Assembly: GCA_050945515.1 (NCBI GenBank)
Contig: JBMNTB010000003.1
Location: forward strand, 1 to 64,000
Reading direction: 5' to 3'
DNA from: UBA1046 sp050945515
Lineage (GTDB): Bacteria; Bacillota; Clostridia; Saccharofermentanales; DTU023
Length of the DNA: 64,000 nucleotides
Below the pieces are notes generated by a model that saw nothing but the letters and a program-made list of their open reading frames with translations, did no database searches and was not told the DNA's origin. Of this stretch, positions 27,242 to 36,427 are shown piece by piece. A program made the position numbers and the translations under genes. Numbering within the stretch: the stretch's first letter is position 1; every line of letters starts with the position of its first letter.

Positions 27242-27254
27242 GTGGTTCTGCGCA

Positions 27255-28571
27255 ATGAAAGTAAGAAAGAAGACTGGAAGCAATTTGCTGGCAGGGCTGA
27301 TTTCAGCCGTTCTCTGTTTGGCTTTGATTTGTGCGCAGGGCTTGACTTTAAATGCCGGTTCAGCCAAGACGTCGCGGCAGCTGACCGAAGCTCGCAAAAA
27401 GGCGGAGCAGATCAGGAAGCAGTTAGCGGATGCTCAGTCGGATCTCAAGAAGCTGGAAGCCGATGCTGCCAAAAAGTCAAGTGATTATGCCTGGTTGGTC
27501 GATCGTACCGAGGAGCAACAGGAAGCATATCTGGAGGCTATGGCCAGAAAAAACAATGCTCTGATCATTATGGAGCAAACAACCAGTGATTATGAGGCGG
27601 CGGTACAGGAATTTGAGGAGCAGAAGCAAGCTTATGGCGAACGTCTGGCTCTAATGTATCAGTTGCCTGATCAATCGATCTTTGAAGCGTTAATCTCTTC
27701 TGCTAATTTACAATCTTATTTTACTACCAATCGATTGATACGGATTATCAGTGATACGGACGAATTGATGCTGACTCGTTTGCAGGAAGCTGAAGCTTAT
27801 GCGTCTGAAATGAAAGAAGCTGCGGAAGCCAGTTATGAAGATATGCAAAAACTGGTTGCGGATGCAGACAAATTGCTAACAGAGATTAAGAATAATCGCG
27901 ACCTTTCCGCAGCCGAACTGAAGCAGGCCAAGACGGCTTTAAGTGCAGCCGAAGAAGAGTCATTAGCCTGGGCGGCTGAGATGAAGGGCCTAGAGGCTGA
28001 CGTGGCATCGCTGCAGAAAAAATATAAGAAAGAGCTGGCTGCGGAGGAGGCTAAGCGCAGGGCGGAAGAAGAAGCCAAGCGCAAAGCTGCCGAAGAGGCC
28101 AGGCGCAAGGCGGCTCAAGAAGCGGAGCAGAAGAAAAAGGCCGAGGAAAAAAAGAAGAAACAAGAACAGCCGGCCAAGAACAAAGCAGGTTGGACCTGGC
28201 CGGTGCCGTCCAGTAGAAATATTACTTCACGTTATGGCTATCGAACTATTTTCGGCAAAAGAAGCTTTCATTACGGTGTGGATATCGCAGCCCCTACGGG
28301 CACGAAAATTGTGGCCATCAAGGGTGGTGTGGTTTTGGCCTGTTCTAGTAATAAAATTTCCGGCAAATATGTCTGCGTTGATCATGGCGGTGGTTATGTG
28401 TCCCATTACCGCCATTTGAGCGGCTATGCTGTCAAACCGGGACAGAGCGTGTCGGCCGGGCAAGTCGTCGGTTATATGGGTTCAACAGGCCGCTCTACCG
28501 GGCCTCATCTGCATCTGGACATTAAAGTTAATGGCAAATTCGTTAACCCTTTGAAATATGTTAGCCCTTAG
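27255..28571 (+). CDS. Coiled-coil LytM/M23 peptidase, probable FtsEX-activated murein hydrolase
   Basis: This 438-residue exported protein has a signal peptide (1-35) and two long coiled-coil stretches (about 38-130 and 170-315), the last rich in K/E/A. A C-terminal M23 domain carries zinc-ligand motifs HYGVDIAAPTG and GPHLHLDI. The zinc ligands H...D and HxH are all present, so it should be an active endopeptidase, unlike E. coli EnvC. The order ftsE-ftsX-M23 supports activation by FtsX. The spacing to ftsX is 13 bp. Confidence 0.92.
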   Translation: MKVRKKTGSNLLAGLISAVLCLALICAQGLTLNAGSAKTSRQLTEARKKAEQIRKQLADAQSDLKKLEADAAKKSSDYAWLVDRTEEQQEAYLEAMARKNNALIIMEQTTSDYEAAVQEFEEQKQAYGERLALMYQLPDQSIFEALISSANLQSYFTTNRLIRIISDTDELMLTRLQEAEAYASEMKEAAEASYEDMQKLVADADKLLTEIKNNRDLSAAELKQAKTALSAAEEESLAWAAEMKGLEADVASLQKKYKKELAAEEAKRRAEEEAKRKAAEEARRKAAQEAEQKKKAEEKKKKQEQPAKNKAGWTWPVPSSRNITSRYGYRTIFGKRSFHYGVDIAAPTGTKIVAIKGGVVLACSSNKISGKYVCVDHGGGYVSHYRHLSGYAVKPGQSVSAGQVVGYMGSTGRSTGPHLHLDIKVNGKFVNPLKYVSP

Positions 28572-28592
28572 TTATAGTTGGGAGAAGTTTAA

Positions 28593-30080
28593 ATGATGAT
28601 GCAAAATAAGAGCCCCCATCCTATGCCACAGGAAGAGGGGCAATCTGAACAGCAATTCTTACCCTATGTCCACCGTAATAATATATACAGCTCTCCTCCG
28701 CAACAGCAGCCGCCACAAGAGGCAAAATGCTTCTGGAAAGTGCTGCTGGCGGTATTGTTGACTGCTGTTGTTTCGATCACTTTTACACTGGGTGGTTCCT
28801 ACCTGTTCTTTAGTCAACAGGCAGCACAGGCTGCAGCACGTCGGACGAAGTCGGATCTGGGGATAGTGGCGACTAACGGTGCGGAGGTGCCCACCAGTGG
28901 GTCCGAGGCAGCAGGCGAACCGACGGCGCCTTCGTCACAGGAGGCTGATACGACTACGGTCGGCCTGACTTTTGAGCAAACACCTGAGAATACGGCGGAG
29001 CTGGAGAAGCTGGCCAAGATCTGGGAGCTGTTGCAGGATTTTTATTATCAGGATTATACGGATGCTGAGATGATCGCCTTGATGAGCGAGGGTTTGGTCA
29101 AGAATATGGGCAGCCGCTATACTTTCTATCTGTCGCCGGAGGAACGGGAGCATGATAAAGAGGGTATGTCCGGTGAATACAGCGGTATCGGAGCTATTGT
29201 CCAGATGAATGAAGAAGGCAATTATGTGATTACACGCCTGGTTGACGATGCGCCGGCGATGGAAGCAGGTTTGTTGCCGGGTGATGTATTTGTTGCTATC
29301 GATGATAAGCCGGCGAAGGATTTCAAAGGTGTCGAGTCGCTGGCCAGTGCGGTCAGAGGGGAGGAGGGTACCCCGGTTAAGATTGAGATCTATCGCGAGA
29401 CGACGGATGAGAATTTGACTTTTGATGTGGTAAGGAAGCATATTACGACGGCTAATCTATCGTATAAGATGCTGGATGATAAGGTCGGTTATATCTATGT
29501 GACAGAGTTTTCGGGCCATGTGGCGGATAATTTTGAGAAAGCGCTGCGGGATCTGCTCCAACAGGGTATGACTGGGCTGGTGATTGATTTTCGCTATAAT
29601 GGTGGCGGTCTGGCGGATGAATGTATCAAGATGTTGGATTATCTGCTGGATGAGGCTACAGTATCTGTGATCAAGGGCCGCATGAACGGCGAGCCGCTGG
29701 AAGAGACCTGGGATACGAAGGACGGAATGCTGGTGCCTGAAGAGCTGCCGATAGCGCTGGTTTTGAATGAGTATTCGGCCAGTGCCAGTGAACTGTTCAG
29801 CGGTGCTCTGCAGGATTTGGGCCGGGCGGTGATTGTTGGAGTTCAGTCGTTCGGTAAGGGCGTGGGCACACGCACCTGGGATCTGGATGACGGCTCGGCG
29901 GTTCAGATTACAAACTTTGAGTATTACTTGCCTAAAGGGGAGAATATCCAAGATAAGGGGATCACGCCAGACTATATTGTCGAGCTGCCGGAGGAAGCCA
30001 GGAATAAGCAGATTTCACAATTGACGCCGCAGGAAGATACGCAGCTGCTGAAAGCTATTGAGCTGGTGAAAACAAAATAG
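28593..30080 (+). CDS. ctpA: Carboxy-terminal processing protease (S41, CtpA type)
   Basis: This 495-residue protein has a cytoplasmic proline/glutamine-rich start, a membrane helix near 50-72 and a low-complexity linker. A PDZ domain (about 205-290) contains YSGIGAIV. The S41 domain carries catalytic serine in EYSASASELFSGAL and lysine in QSFGKGVGT. It cleaves exported proteins near their C-termini. In Firmicutes ctp genes commonly follow ftsEX and an M23 hydrolase, as here; the protease may degrade the hydrolase. Confidence 0.93.
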   Translation: MMMQNKSPHPMPQEEGQSEQQFLPYVHRNNIYSSPPQQQPPQEAKCFWKVLLAVLLTAVVSITFTLGGSYLFFSQQAAQAAARRTKSDLGIVATNGAEVPTSGSEAAGEPTAPSSQEADTTTVGLTFEQTPENTAELEKLAKIWELLQDFYYQDYTDAEMIALMSEGLVKNMGSRYTFYLSPEEREHDKEGMSGEYSGIGAIVQMNEEGNYVITRLVDDAPAMEAGLLPGDVFVAIDDKPAKDFKGVESLASAVRGEEGTPVKIEIYRETTDENLTFDVVRKHITTANLSYKMLDDKVGYIYVTEFSGHVADNFEKALRDLLQQGMTGLVIDFRYNGGGLADECIKMLDYLLDEATVSVIKGRMNGEPLEETWDTKDGMLVPEELPIALVLNEYSASASELFSGALQDLGRAVIVGVQSFGKGVGTRTWDLDDGSAVQITNFEYYLPKGENIQDKGITPDYIVELPEEARNKQISQLTPQEDTQLLKAIELVKTK

Positions 30081-30086
30081 ATTGAC

Positions 30087-30114
30087 TTGTCTGTCGCCGT
30101 ATTCATGGTACAAT
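30087..30114 (+). promoter_or_regulatory. Promoter of tRNA-Ala
   Basis: TTGTCT (30087-30092) and TACAAT (30109-30114) are 16 bp apart and begin 7 bp after the ctpA stop. A TTGACT slightly upstream is at poor spacing. Confidence 0.55.
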
Positions 30115-30153
30115 GGCTAGGCGCAGATTAAGCGTTGATTAAGATTGCATTGA

Positions 30154-30229
30154 GGGCGATTAGCTCAGCTGGGAGAGCGCTGCGTTCGCATCGCAGAGGT
30201 CGAGAGTTCGAATCTCTTATCGTCCACCA
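30154..30229 (+). tRNA. tRNA-Ala (CGC)
   Basis: A 76-base cloverleaf with the G3-U70 alanine identity pair (GGGCGAT/ATCGTCC), anticodon loop TTCGCAT (anticodon CGC), T-loop TTCGAAT and encoded CCA. It reads GCG codons. Confidence 0.95.
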
Positions 30230-30234
30230 CAATT

Positions 30235-30277
30235 TGTCCGAAAACGTCCTATTTGCAGGCGTTTTCGGACATTTTTT
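30235..30277 (+). terminator. Terminator of tRNA-Ala
   Basis: TGTCCGAAAACG pairs with CGTTTTCGGACA in a 12-bp perfect stem, followed by TTTTTT. Downstream, 30278-30500 holds no gene that I can support. Confidence 0.92.
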
Positions 30278-30505
30278 ATTTAACGGCCGTCGATACAAAG
30301 GGATTGTATTGGCGGCTGTATTTCTATCTGTAGCGATCGAACATTTAGGAGCTGACGACTTGAATCTTTGATTTTATTTCAGATATCAGGCAGTCAACGA
30401 TATGGTCAAATCTATAGAGGCTGATTACTTAGTCTTTAATTTTAGCTGCAGTAATGTGCCGTCTTGAACATCAGTTTTGAACCATAATGTTACGGTTCCG
30501 GTTGA

Positions 30506-30521
30506 TGTGACTTCAATCACA
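30506..30521. promoter_or_regulatory. Perfect Crp-type operator upstream of pflB
   Basis: TGTGA-CTTCAA-TCACA is an exact match to the Crp consensus half-sites with the correct 6-bp spacing. Its centre lies about 41.5 bp before the start point expected from the -10 element at 30544-30549, the standard site for activation by Crp/Fnr proteins. The regulator fused to PflA has the Crp recognition residues (RETITR) and is the likely ligand of this site. Confidence 0.7.
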
Positions 30522-30549
30522 GACTTATGACCTGTCAAGGTTTTATATT
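30521..30549 (+). promoter_or_regulatory. Candidate activator-dependent pflB promoter
   Basis: TATATT (30544-30549) is a fair -10. The position 17 bp upstream (AGACTT, 30521-30526) is a poor -35, as is usual for promoters that need a Crp/Fnr-type activator. The operator at 30506-30521 overlaps the -35 region. Confidence 0.5.
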
Positions 30550-30639
30550 TAATTCAGAACAAATATAAGAGATGAAGGAGAATTTGGCTACTGACAGGCA
30601 AAGATAATAACTTAAGCAACCGCAAATCCGGCAGCTAAG

Positions 30640-33000
30640 ATGATAGCCAAAGTGACAACTGAGATGCCAACCATGACGATAACTGAAAAGACAACAAAGA
30701 CAACAGGCAATATAACGGCTAAGGTTACGACAGAGACGGCAGTGGATACTGCCATAAAAGCCTGGGACACTTTCGTATCAGGGAAATGGCAGGAGACGAT
30801 TGATGTCTGTGATTTTATACAGAAGAATTACAGGCCTTATGATGGCGATGACAGTTTTCTGGTGCCGGCGACGGAGCGGACACTCAAGCTTTGGCAACAG
30901 GCAGATGCCTTGATGCAGCAACAGATGAGGGAGTGCAGCGTTGATGTGGCTACCGATCGCTTCAGTGGCATTGATGCTTTTGAAGCAGGATATCTGGACC
31001 GTGAGAATGAGCTGATAGTGGGTTTTCAGACGGATAAGCCCTTAAGGCGAATAATGAATCCCTATGGCGGTTTTCGGATGGTGGAGAATGCTTTGAAGGC
31101 CTATGATCTGACCATTGATCCTCAATTGGCCAGATCGTTCAAGGAATATCGCAAAACACATAATCAGGGTGTATTTGACACTTATACCAAGCAAATGCGC
31201 TTGGCACGTTCAGCCGGACTGATAACCGGCCTGCCGGATGCTTATGGCCGCGGCCGCATCATCGGGGATTATCGCCGAGTGGCGCTCTATGGCGTGGATC
31301 GACTGATCGAAGTCAAACAAGAGGAGCTGGCAGCCGAAGTAGGGCCGGCTAACGAGGAGCGGATCCGGTTACGGGAAGAGCTGACCGAACAGCTGCGGGC
31401 TCTGGAGGCAATGAAAAGAATGGCCGCTCGCTATGGCTTTGATATCAGTCGCCCGGCGGAGACTGCCCAAGAAGCGGTGCAATGGCTCTATTTTGGCTAT
31501 CTGGCAGCCATTAAGGAGAATAACGGTGCCGCCATGTCGCTGGGGCGCAATACCACATTCCTGGATATTTATCTCCAACGTGATCTGGATCACGATCTGC
31601 TCACTGAAAAGGAAGCCCAGGAGCTGATTGATCAGTTGGTGATCAAGCTACGCATGGTGCGCCATCTGCGGACACCGGAATATGATGAGCTGTTTGCCGG
31701 CGATCCCACCTGGGTTACCGAATCTCTGGGCGGCATGGGCGAAGACGGCCGTACTTTGGTAACTCCTACCACCTATCGTTTTTTGCACACGCTTACTAAT
31801 CTAAGCCCCTCACCCGAGCCGAATATGACGGTACTGTGGTCTGAGGAACTGCCGTGGGACTTTAAGGAATACTGTGCCAAACTGAGCCTGGAGACCGGTT
31901 CTCTGCAGTATGAAAATGATGATCTGATGCGGGAAATTTATGGCGATGATTATGCTATTGCCTGCTGTGTTTCGGCGATGCGAGTGGGCAAAGAGATGCA
32001 GTTCTTTGGTGCCAGGGCCAATTTGGCCAAGGCCTTGCTATACGCTATCAATGGTGGTCGAGATGAATTGGTACGAGATAAGAAGACGGGTCGGCCTTTG
32101 CAAGTGCTCACCGGGATTAAGCCGCTCACGAGTGATCTTCTGGACTATGATCAGGTAGCTGACAATTTCCGCCGGGTCATGGCGCAGCTGGCGGAACTGT
32201 ATGTGGATACAATGAATACTATCCACTATATGCATGATAAATATGCATATGAAGCCGGGCAGATGGCTCTGCATGATGCGCATGTCCACCGCTATATGGC
32301 ATTTGGCATTGCGGGGCTGTCTATTGTCGCTGACTCTTTGAGTGCTTTGCGTTATGCCGAGGTTAAAGCTATCCGCAATGATGAAGGCATTGCCACTGAT
32401 TTTGTGATCACGGGGGAATTTCCTAAATTCGGCAATGATGACGATAGAGTTGATTATTTAGCAGTGGAGGTAGTGCGCTTCTTTTCTGATGAACTGAAGA
32501 AGCATGAAGCTTATCGCGGGGCGGAACATACACTCTCTATCCTGACGATTACTTCCAATGTCGTCTACGGCAAGAAGACAGGCTCTACTCCGGACGGACG
32601 CAAACGCGGCGAACCCTTTGCACCGGGTGCCAATCCGATGCATGGACGAGATGTGTCCGGTGCTATTGCTTCCCTTAATTCAGTTGCCAAGCTGCCTTAC
32701 TGTCATGTCTGTCAGGATGGTATTTCCAATACGCTGACCGTTGTTCCGGGCAGTTTGGGCAAAAATGATGAGAGCCGCAAACATAATCTGATCGGTATTC
32801 TCGATGGTTATTTCCGACAGGATGCTTTCCATCTCAATGTCAATGTTTTGGAACGCCAGTTGCTGCAGGATGCGATGGAGAATCCTGAGAAATATCCGAA
32901 CTTGACGATCAGAGTCTCCGGTTATGCCGTGCGTTTTAACCAGCTCTCCAGAGAGCAACAGCTGGAAGTGATTAAACGCACTTTCCACCAGAGAGTCTGA
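30640..33000 (+). CDS. pflB: Pyruvate formate-lyase (formate C-acetyltransferase)
   Basis: This glycyl radical enzyme splits pyruvate with CoA into acetyl-CoA and formate. The frame has 786 codons. The catalytic cysteine pair is C442-C443 in IACCVSAM, and the radical glycine is G761 in RVSGYAVRF. Similarity to the family begins near residue 38 (AWDTFVSGKW). The first 38 residues are threonine-rich low-complexity sequence, and no clear Shine-Dalgarno precedes 30640, so the true start is uncertain and may lie further in. The activating enzyme gene follows 1 bp after the stop. Confidence 0.95.
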   Translation: MIAKVTTEMPTMTITEKTTKTTGNITAKVTTETAVDTAIKAWDTFVSGKWQETIDVCDFIQKNYRPYDGDDSFLVPATERTLKLWQQADALMQQQMRECSVDVATDRFSGIDAFEAGYLDRENELIVGFQTDKPLRRIMNPYGGFRMVENALKAYDLTIDPQLARSFKEYRKTHNQGVFDTYTKQMRLARSAGLITGLPDAYGRGRIIGDYRRVALYGVDRLIEVKQEELAAEVGPANEERIRLREELTEQLRALEAMKRMAARYGFDISRPAETAQEAVQWLYFGYLAAIKENNGAAMSLGRNTTFLDIYLQRDLDHDLLTEKEAQELIDQLVIKLRMVRHLRTPEYDELFAGDPTWVTESLGGMGEDGRTLVTPTTYRFLHTLTNLSPSPEPNMTVLWSEELPWDFKEYCAKLSLETGSLQYENDDLMREIYGDDYAIACCVSAMRVGKEMQFFGARANLAKALLYAINGGRDELVRDKKTGRPLQVLTGIKPLTSDLLDYDQVADNFRRVMAQLAELYVDTMNTIHYMHDKYAYEAGQMALHDAHVHRYMAFGIAGLSIVADSLSALRYAEVKAIRNDEGIATDFVITGEFPKFGNDDDRVDYLAVEVVRFFSDELKKHEAYRGAEHTLSILTITSNVVYGKKTGSTPDGRKRGEPFAPGANPMHGRDVSGAIASLNSVAKLPYCHVCQDGISNTLTVVPGSLGKNDESRKHNLIGILDGYFRQDAFHLNVNVLERQLLQDAMENPEKYPNLTIRVSGYAVRFNQLSREQQLEVIKRTFHQRV

Positions 33001-33001
33001 G

Positions 33002-34588
33002 ATGACGACGGGTAACATCCATTCAATTGAAACCATGGGCCTGATGGACGGGCCGGGCGTACGCACTGTATTCTTCCTGCAGGGCTGTCCCTTGCGCTGT
33101 GCCTACTGCCATAATCCCGATGCCTTGCCGTTAACTTCTGATAGCGCGCAAAAGATGACTCCGGAGGAAATTTTAGCTGTAGCCAAGCGGCAGCAAAATT
33201 ATTTCGGGGAAGAAGGCGGTGTCACATTTACCGGCGGAGAACCGCTGCAGCAAAGTCCTTTCCTGATCCAATGCCTGCGCCTGCTTAAGCAGGAGGGCAT
33301 CCATACTGCGGTTGATACCTCCGGCATCGGGTCACCGCGTTACTGGCCGGAGATATTGAAATTAACAGATACTCTGTTGCTGGATGTCAAGGCTTTCGAT
33401 GCTGAGAGCTTTCGCGATCTGACCGGGGGCAGTTTTGAGACTTTTAGCCGTTTCATGGCAGCTATCCGGTCACATCAATTCGCAGGCAATATCTGGGTGC
33501 GCCATGTGATGGTGCCCGGTTACACGGACAATGAAACTGATATGGAGCGGCTGGTGGATCTGATTTTGCCCCTGGGCTTTCTGATTGACCGTATTGAAAT
33601 CTTGCCCTATCATACAATGGGTAGCGAAAAATACCAGCAACTAGGCCTGAACTATCGCTTAGACGGATTGCCGCCTATGGACGAGGCCCGAGCCAAAGAC
33701 TTCGAGAGATTGGCCAATCGTCTGTTCATTCACAAACTACCTCATGCCCAGCATGCACATGCTCTCTATCGCGCCGCTGCTCTGACCGCTCAGCCGTCAG
33801 CAACACCCGCGAATTCTGATAAGAAGGAGGTAACCCCTACTATGCCTTCAGAAGCGCCACTTAGCTTCCGTGCTGACAGTATTGATACTTCAGTTTATCT
33901 CAGGGAGGGAATTGATCTGCGTCAGTTGCCCTTATTGCGCCATCTCAGCGTCAGCCAATTTCATGAACTGGCGAATAGTGTCGAGGTGCGCCGAGTCAAA
34001 AAGGGTGACTTTATCTTCCGTAGCGGCGATCCCTGCAGTGTGCTGTATATTGTCTGCGAAGGTCAGTTCAAAATTCTCACCCATACCCCGGACGGTCGCG
34101 AACAAATCATGTATATCTATAGTCCGGGTGATTTTGTCGGAGGTTTTAATCTGCTTAAAAGTCATAAATATCTTTACTTCGGGCAAGCACTGGAAGACAG
34201 TATTATCTGCACGATGAATAAGGAGTTTTTTGACAAAGCCTGCCTGGAAAATCCTTATATTCTGAGGCAGATCCTGGAAAAGGCGTATGACCGCCTCCGC
34301 TGGGCTGAAGAGCTGATAACCCGTTTATCATCCTCCAATGCCAGCATGAAAGTGGCTGAGCTACTTACTCAGCTTGCCGACCGCCGCGGGGTTGAGACAG
34401 CTGACGGGATCCGCATCAATTTGACTTTGACCAGGGAAGAGATGGGCAATTTTGCCGGTATGACCCGCGAAACTATCACCCGCAAACTAGGTGAATTCAA
34501 GGACTTGGGCTATATTGATTTTACCAGCAATCGCATTATCTATATCAAGGACAGACAAGCTCTGAAAGACTATTTCCTAGGCTGCTAA
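33002..34588 (+). CDS. pflA: PFL-activating enzyme fused to a Crp-type regulator
   Basis: One open frame of 528 residues holds two proteins. Residues 1-255 are a PFL activase: radical-SAM motif C29-x3-C33-x2-C36 (GCPLRCAYCHNP), TFTGGEPL and VRHVMVPGYTDNE. It installs the glycyl radical on PflB. After a linker (about 256-290), residues 300-528 form a Crp/Fnr protein: a beta-barrel with GDFIFRSGDPCSVLYIVCEG, a dimer helix, and a winged HTH with recognition residues R489, E490 and R494 (MTRETITRKL) as in Crp. Within the linker a strong ribosome site, AAGGAGGTAA (33824-33833), precedes ATG 33842, so the regulator may also be made alone. I know of no standard family with this fusion. Confidence 0.9.
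   Translation: MTTGNIHSIETMGLMDGPGVRTVFFLQGCPLRCAYCHNPDALPLTSDSAQKMTPEEILAVAKRQQNYFGEEGGVTFTGGEPLQQSPFLIQCLRLLKQEGIHTAVDTSGIGSPRYWPEILKLTDTLLLDVKAFDAESFRDLTGGSFETFSRFMAAIRSHQFAGNIWVRHVMVPGYTDNETDMERLVDLILPLGFLIDRIEILPYHTMGSEKYQQLGLNYRLDGLPPMDEARAKDFERLANRLFIHKLPHAQHAHALYRAAALTAQPSATPANSDKKEVTPTMPSEAPLSFRADSIDTSVYLREGIDLRQLPLLRHLSVSQFHELANSVEVRRVKKGDFIFRSGDPCSVLYIVCEGQFKILTHTPDGREQIMYIYSPGDFVGGFNLLKSHKYLYFGQALEDSIICTMNKEFFDKACLENPYILRQILEKAYDRLRWAEELITRLSSSNASMKVAELLTQLADRRGVETADGIRINLTLTREEMGNFAGMTRETITRKLGEFKDLGYIDFTSNRIIYIKDRQALKDYFLGC
33824..33844 (+). promoter_or_regulatory. Internal ribosome binding site and start for the regulator half
   Basis: AAGGAGGTAA (33824-33833) with ATG at 33842 gives a near-ideal Shine-Dalgarno at 10-11 bases spacing, in frame with the Crp domain (Met281 of the fusion). 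It encodes K-K-E-V-T in the linker. It suggests either a recent loss of the stop between two genes, or production of both fused and free regulator. Confidence 0.65.
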
Positions 34589-35020
34589 ACTTGAGAATTC
34601 ATCACTTACAAGATGGGAAATACAATATGTTGTCATGTCATCAGCTCGTGATAAGGCCGTATTGCTACAACCATATCACTGCAGTAGTATAACTATAATC
34701 ATCACCATGACCCCTAGTTATGGCCTTATTACTGTGTCGGTACAACTACAGTCGCATTCCGATCACTTCGATAACAAAGAAAGATATTAATCCGAATTAT
34801 TTGACGAAGGCTGCCGGGGGCAGTCCGCTGTCACTATCATGGCACTGTGGCCCCATATAGTGCGTCTTCGTTGCAACAGATGGAAAATTCGCTATCTCCT
34901 GAACAGAACATACAAGATCTTGTTCTTAATCACGCTGAGTTGGGGAATTTACTGTCCGGGGGATAGATGCGAGCATAACAGGGCGCCTATTATAGTGTAA
35001 AATATCTGCAGACGAGGATT
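34589..35020 (+). other. 432-bp region without a recognisable gene
   Basis: No open frame with a ribosome site was found. TAAGGCCGTA (near 34653) and TATGGCCTTA (near 34716) are imperfect inverted copies. A weak GC-rich hairpin (GGGGGC...GGCCCC) lies at about 34814-34852. TATTATAGTGTAAAAT at 34988-35003 contains a plausible -10 for radA. Confidence 0.4.
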
Positions 35021-36427
35021 ATGATGGCTAAGAAAAAGACAAATTATTTTTGCACGGAGTGCGGCTGGGAGAGCAGCGGGTGGCTTGGTAAATGTCCGGG
35101 TTGCAATGCCTGGAATTCTTTTGTAGAAGTGGAAAAAGTGACGGGCAAAAGCCGGAAACCGGATCAGCCTTCACGGGGCAATTGGGCTGTGGCAGAGCGG
35201 GGACGAACCGCCGGTCAGAGTAAGCTGATGTCGCTGGCGGAAGTAGCAGCCGGTGAGAATATTCGTGTGCCGACTGGTATTACGGAACTGGATCGGGTCT
35301 TGGGCGGCGGTCTGGTCAAGGGTTCAATGGTTTTGCTCGGCGGTGAACCGGGGATCGGGAAATCAACTCTGGTTTTACAGATTATAGGTTCTTTGCCAGC
35401 CGGATCTTCCCTCTATGTCAGTGGTGAGGAGTCTTCGGCTCAGGTCAGAATGAGAGCTGATCGTCTCGGTATTGATAGCAGCGGTATCGGTTTTTTGCCG
35501 GTGACCGATTTTGCCGGTATACTCGAGGCTGTCACCGAATCCGAGCCGGAATTTCTGGTGATCGATTCGATTCAGACAGCCTATGTGGATGAGATTGTTG
35601 CAGCTCCGGGCAGTGTGACTCAGGTGAGGGAAGTAGCTGCAGGCCTGCTGCGCCTGGCTAAGAGCCGGGGAATTACGGTAATTCTGATTGGGCATGTGAC
35701 CAAGGATGGAAATATTGCCGGCCCCAGGATTTTGGAACATATGGTCGATACCGTGCTCTATTTCGAGGGCGAGAAATTGCAGGATTATCGGATGCTCAGG
35801 GCCGTAAAGAACCGTTTCGGTGCTACAGATGAGTTGGGCTTTTTTACTATGGGCGATCAGGGGCTGTCAAGTCTGGAGAAAGCGTCAGAGATGCTTCTAT
35901 CCGGCCGTCCTCTTGGTGTTAGCGGTTCGGTCGTGACTTCAACGATCGAGGGCACCAGACCGTTACTGTTGGAAATTCAGGCTTTGATTGTTCCGAGTTC
36001 TTTTGCCGCTCCTTTGCGCATGGCACAGGGGCTGGATCGGATGAGACTGTCCATGCTGCTGGCTGTATTGGACAAAAAAACGAATCTGGGTTTGAGCGGT
36101 ATGGATGCCTATCTCAATGTCACAGGCGGCCTGCGGATTACGGAGACAGCTTCCGATCTGGCGGTCCTATCTGCGGCGGTCTCCAGTATTAAGGATCTGC
36201 GGACTTATTATGATGCCATTATTCTGGGCGAGGTAGGCCTGACCGGAGAAGTCAGGGGTATATCACAGATTGAAAAGCGTATCAGTGAGGCAGAACGCAC
36301 CGGTTGGACTCGTTTTGTGCTGCCGGCCGCCAATAAGAATCAGTTGGATAAAACTAAACTTGGCAACAGGCTTGAGCTTTATTATGTCAGTCAGATCAAT
36401 GAAGCTTTTGATCTTTTATTTCCCTGA
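35021..36427 (+). CDS. radA: DNA repair protein RadA
   Basis: This 468-residue protein has the family's parts in order: a zinc finger (C-T-E-C...C-P-G-C, near residue 11), a RecA-like core with Walker A GGEPGIGKST, the RadA-specific KNRFG motif, and a C-terminal Lon-protease-like domain. It promotes branch migration in recombination. Two ATG codons are adjacent (35021 and 35024) after ACGAGGAT; either could be used. It overlaps nothing and precedes ispD by 13 bp. Confidence 0.97.
   Translation: MMAKKKTNYFCTECGWESSGWLGKCPGCNAWNSFVEVEKVTGKSRKPDQPSRGNWAVAERGRTAGQSKLMSLAEVAAGENIRVPTGITELDRVLGGGLVKGSMVLLGGEPGIGKSTLVLQIIGSLPAGSSLYVSGEESSAQVRMRADRLGIDSSGIGFLPVTDFAGILEAVTESEPEFLVIDSIQTAYVDEIVAAPGSVTQVREVAAGLLRLAKSRGITVILIGHVTKDGNIAGPRILEHMVDTVLYFEGEKLQDYRMLRAVKNRFGATDELGFFTMGDQGLSSLEKASEMLLSGRPLGVSGSVVTSTIEGTRPLLLEIQALIVPSSFAAPLRMAQGLDRMRLSMLLAVLDKKTNLGLSGMDAYLNVTGGLRITETASDLAVLSAAVSSIKDLRTYYDAIILGEVGLTGEVRGISQIEKRISEAERTGWTRFVLPAANKNQLDKTKLGNRLELYYVSQINEAFDLLFP

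Noticed and set aside
30425..30553. Minus-strand frame ending in LKLKTK-stop, resembling the tail of a protein
   Set aside because: It has no ATG or ribosome site and lies over the pflB promoter and operator. It could be a gene remnant, but the evidence is too thin.
30572..30607. Twelve-codon frame (MKENLATDRQR) in the pflB leader
   Set aside because: It contains GAAGGAG, which might instead be a ribosome site. No attenuator structure or codon bias suggests a leader peptide.
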